NCBI GenBank assembly: GCA_031270205.1
Contig: JAISYA010000233.1
Location: forward strand, 1 to 15,121
Reading direction: 5' to 3'
DNA from: Treponema sp.
Lineage (GTDB): Bacteria > Spirochaetota > Spirochaetia > Treponematales > Breznakiellaceae
Length of the DNA: 15,121 bases
Positions 14,563 through 15,121 of this stretch are shown in pieces. Each line of letters begins with the position of its first letter. Within the stretch, counting starts at the first letter, position 1. Both the position numbers and the translations under genes were made by a program. The notes beneath the pieces were generated by a model. That model was not told the origin of the DNA, did no database searches, and worked only from the letters and a program-made list of their open reading frames with translations.

Positions 14563-15051
14563 TTATACGTTCTGATACTTGGCGATAATGCCGGGAATTA
14601 CGTCCTTGGTGAGTTTGCCGTAGGTATCGTTTCCCACGGTCAAAACCGGCGCCAGTCCGCAGCAGCCCACACAGCGGACCGGGTCCACCGAGAACTGGCC
14701 GTCCTGGGTAACGCCCTCATGCTCAAGCCCCAAGAGGCTGCGGGTCTCTTCGATAAGGTCCTGGCCGCCCTTGAGGTAACAGGCGGTACCCAGACACACC
14801 GAAATCCTGTGCTTACCAGGTTTGGTGGTCTTAAAGAAATGGTAAAAAGTGATAACCCCGTAGATCCGTGCCAGCGAAATCCCCGTAATTCGGGAAAGCT
14901 TTTCCGCCGCAGGCCGTGAAATAAACCCGAACGTTTCCTGGGTTTTGTGGAGAATCATGATAAGACTCCCCGGTTTTACCTTCCATTCGTCTATAAACGA
15001 AGTCAATTCCTGGGGAAAATTCATATCCCCATCCGTGCCGTTGCCTGCCAT
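14563..15051 (-). CDS. hndA: Hydrogenase [2Fe-2S] subunit HndA (NuoE-like)
   Basis: A 162-residue homologue of the 24-kDa NuoE subunit of complex I. A helical N-terminal part (PGSLIMILHKTQETFGFIS, typical of NuoE) precedes the thioredoxin-like [2Fe-2S] domain with Cys86 and Cys91 (SVCLGTAC) and Cys127 and Cys131 (RCVGCCGLAPV). It carries electrons between HndC and the rest of the complex. The start is taken at 15051, where a GGGGG run precedes the ATG at suitable spacing; a TTG at 15063 and an ATG at 15024 are alternatives. It is the first gene of the hnd operon, 34 bases or so after the predicted transcription start. Confidence 0.94.
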   Translation of the reverse strand: MAGNGTDGDMNFPQELTSFIDEWKVKPGSLIMILHKTQETFGFISRPAAEKLSRITGISLARIYGVITFYHFFKTTKPGKHRISVCLGTACYLKGGQDLIEETRSLLGLEHEGVTQDGQFSVDPVRCVGCCGLAPVLTVGNDTYGKLTKDVIPGIIAKYQNV

Positions 15052-15091
15052 GCAAACCCCCAACTTCTAATACTGTCTTGCTAATACAATC

Positions 15092-15120
15092 ATTCTATCG
15101 CTTACGGGGAAATTTGGCAA
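15092..15120 (-). promoter_or_regulatory. Sigma70-type promoter of the hnd operon
   Basis: On the - strand, TTGCCA (complement of 15115-15120), a 17-base spacer and TAGAAT (complement of 15092-15097). Transcription would begin near 15085, giving a short leader to hndA. Gaps between the five operon genes are 0 to 19 bases, so this promoter probably serves them all up to the terminator at 9967-10007. The window ends at the -35 box, so upstream operator sites are not visible. Confidence 0.7.
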
Positions 15121-15121
15121 G

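Noticed and set aside
13936..14919. 327-codon + strand frame across hndA, the GHKL gene and hndB
   Set aside because: It is antisense to three recognised genes in one operon and has no domain of its own.
15052..15063. TTG start for hndA at 15063
   Set aside because: The GGGGG ribosome site would lie inside the coding region; the ATG at 15051 is better placed.

Overview
The window looks like chromosomal DNA of a strictly anaerobic, fermentative spirochaete, most likely a relative of the termite-gut or free-living treponemes. The grounds are: (i) the order cheW, DegT-like protein, NAD kinase, recN, which I recall (not checked) from Treponema pallidum as well; (ii) an HndABCD-type [FeFe]-hydrogenase operon typical of H2-metabolising anaerobes; (iii) a GC-rich, densely packed gene layout with sigma70-type promoters. 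I see no mobile element, tRNA, rRNA or CRISPR array. The genus assignment is inference.

Layout. Positions 1-110 hold a rho-independent terminator for a gene lying before the window, then a perfect hairpin that looks like part of a dispersed intergenic repeat. On the + strand follow a periplasmic SPOR-domain protein with a degenerate RlpA barrel and a long Arg/Glu repeat (278-1600); cheW (1673-2143); a DegT/DnrJ-family protein that has no PLP lysine (2167-3255); nadK (3271-4167); recN (4160-5950); a putative TPR lipoprotein (6105-7187); and a small heat-shock protein (7468-8049). A strong bidirectional terminator at 8066-8107 separates these from the convergent - strand genes. Read in their own direction these are hndA, a stand-alone GHKL ATPase, hndB, hndC and hndD (15051 down to 10008), a terminator, an NCS2 purine permease (9954-8662) and a DinB-family protein (8650-8120).

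How the genes work together. The hnd operon has a good promoter at the right edge (15092-15120). It encodes a tetrameric hydrogenase: HndA and HndB are small electron-transfer subunits, HndC is the FMN/NAD(P) flavoprotein, and HndD carries the H-cluster. A GHKL ATPase is translationally coupled to hndA (stop and start abut as TAAATG). No H-cluster maturase genes lie in the window. The left half is mostly housekeeping: chemotaxis coupling, NADP supply, DNA repair, envelope and stress functions.

Most worth a second look: the leader of the small heat-shock gene, where a GGCUUUU segment can pair with the Shine-Dalgarno region inside a compact three-way junction (a possible fourU-like RNA thermometer, with a competing hairpin); the GHKL ATPase inside the hydrogenase operon; the lysine-less DegT protein kept between cheW and nadK; and the Arg/Glu repeat in the SPOR protein. 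I found no obviously new multi-gene defence or mobile system.
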